Origin: an uncultured Ruminococcus sp.
GTDB lineage: Bacteria > Bacillota > Clostridia > Oscillospirales > Ruminococcaceae
Direction of reading: 5' to 3'
DNA: 5,993 nucleotides
NCBI GenBank assembly: GCA_945867875.1
Contig: CAMBJF010000152.1
Location: forward strand, 1-5,993
The notes under the pieces are model-generated. The model had not been told where the DNA came from, made no database searches, and saw only the letters and a list, made by a program, of their open reading frames with translations. Below are positions 5,948 through 5,993 of the stretch, in pieces. The translations under genes were made by a program, and so were the position numbers. The stretch's first letter is position 1; the number at the start of each line of letters is the position of its first letter.

Positions 5948-5993
5948 CTGTCTCTTATACACATCTCCGAGCCCACGAGACGCTACGCTATCT
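5948..5993. other. Illumina Nextera adapter read-through (assembly artefact)
   Basis: Bases 5948-5966 are CTGTCTCTTATACACATCT, the reverse complement of the 19-bp Tn5 mosaic end used in Nextera libraries. Bases 5967-5981 (CCGAGCCCACGAGAC) are the i7-side adapter. Bases 5982-5989 (GCTACGCT) fit an 8-base i7 index, which I recall as N709. Bases 5990-5993 (ATCT) begin the P7 arm. The order matches a read running through a short insert, so this tail is not genomic. Confidence 0.98.

Noticed and set aside
5948..5966. Tn5 mosaic end as evidence of a natural transposon
   Set aside because: It is followed by Nextera i7 adapter, an index and the P7 start, and sits exactly at the contig end. No transposase is present.

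Overview
The window looks like a piece of a draft genome from a Clostridia-type Bacillota, most plausibly Ruminococcus-like (Oscillospiraceae). This is inferred from moderate GC, strong AAGGAG/AGGTGG-type ribosome binding sites, TTGAC(A)/TATAAT-type promoters, a HAAS/DUF1700 plus PadR pair and a lipobox-bearing family 3 glycosidase. No rRNA or marker gene is present to confirm it.

Left part (about 17-3302, minus strand): a four-gene metal-efflux operon transcribed right to left. The order is a class I SAM-dependent methyltransferase, an ArsR/SmtB-type zinc-sensing repressor, a free-standing HMA metal-binding protein and a P1B-2 (Zn/Cd/Pb) efflux ATPase. Its promoter is TTGACG-17 bp-TATCAT with an extended -10. 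An imperfect palindrome with ATATGAACA-like half sites covers the -10 and the predicted transcription start, as expected of an operator for the encoded ArsR repressor. The operon ends in a GAAA-loop terminator. The likely logic is that metal excess releases the repressor, the HMA protein binds the ion and the ATPase exports it. The role of the methyltransferase is unknown.

Middle part (3367-4753, plus strand): a divergent two-gene unit made of a HAAS-domain multipass membrane protein and a PadR repressor that overlap by 8 bases. A perfect 8-bp inverted repeat straddles the -10 of its promoter and is a candidate PadR operator.

Right part (4743-5947, minus strand): a 5'-truncated GH3 (beta-N-acetylhexosaminidase/NagZ-like) surface lipoprotein. 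It converges on padR with an 11-base overlap, so no intergenic terminator fits there.

The last 46 bases (5948-5993) are not genomic. They are Illumina Nextera adapter read-through: mosaic end, i7-side adapter, an 8-base index and the start of the P7 arm. The GH3 gene therefore ends artificially, and its apparent GTG start borrows a base from the adapter. I found no convincing new defence or mobile system. The least explained points are the methyltransferase in a metal-efflux operon, the detached HMA domain and the PadR-type inverted repeats.
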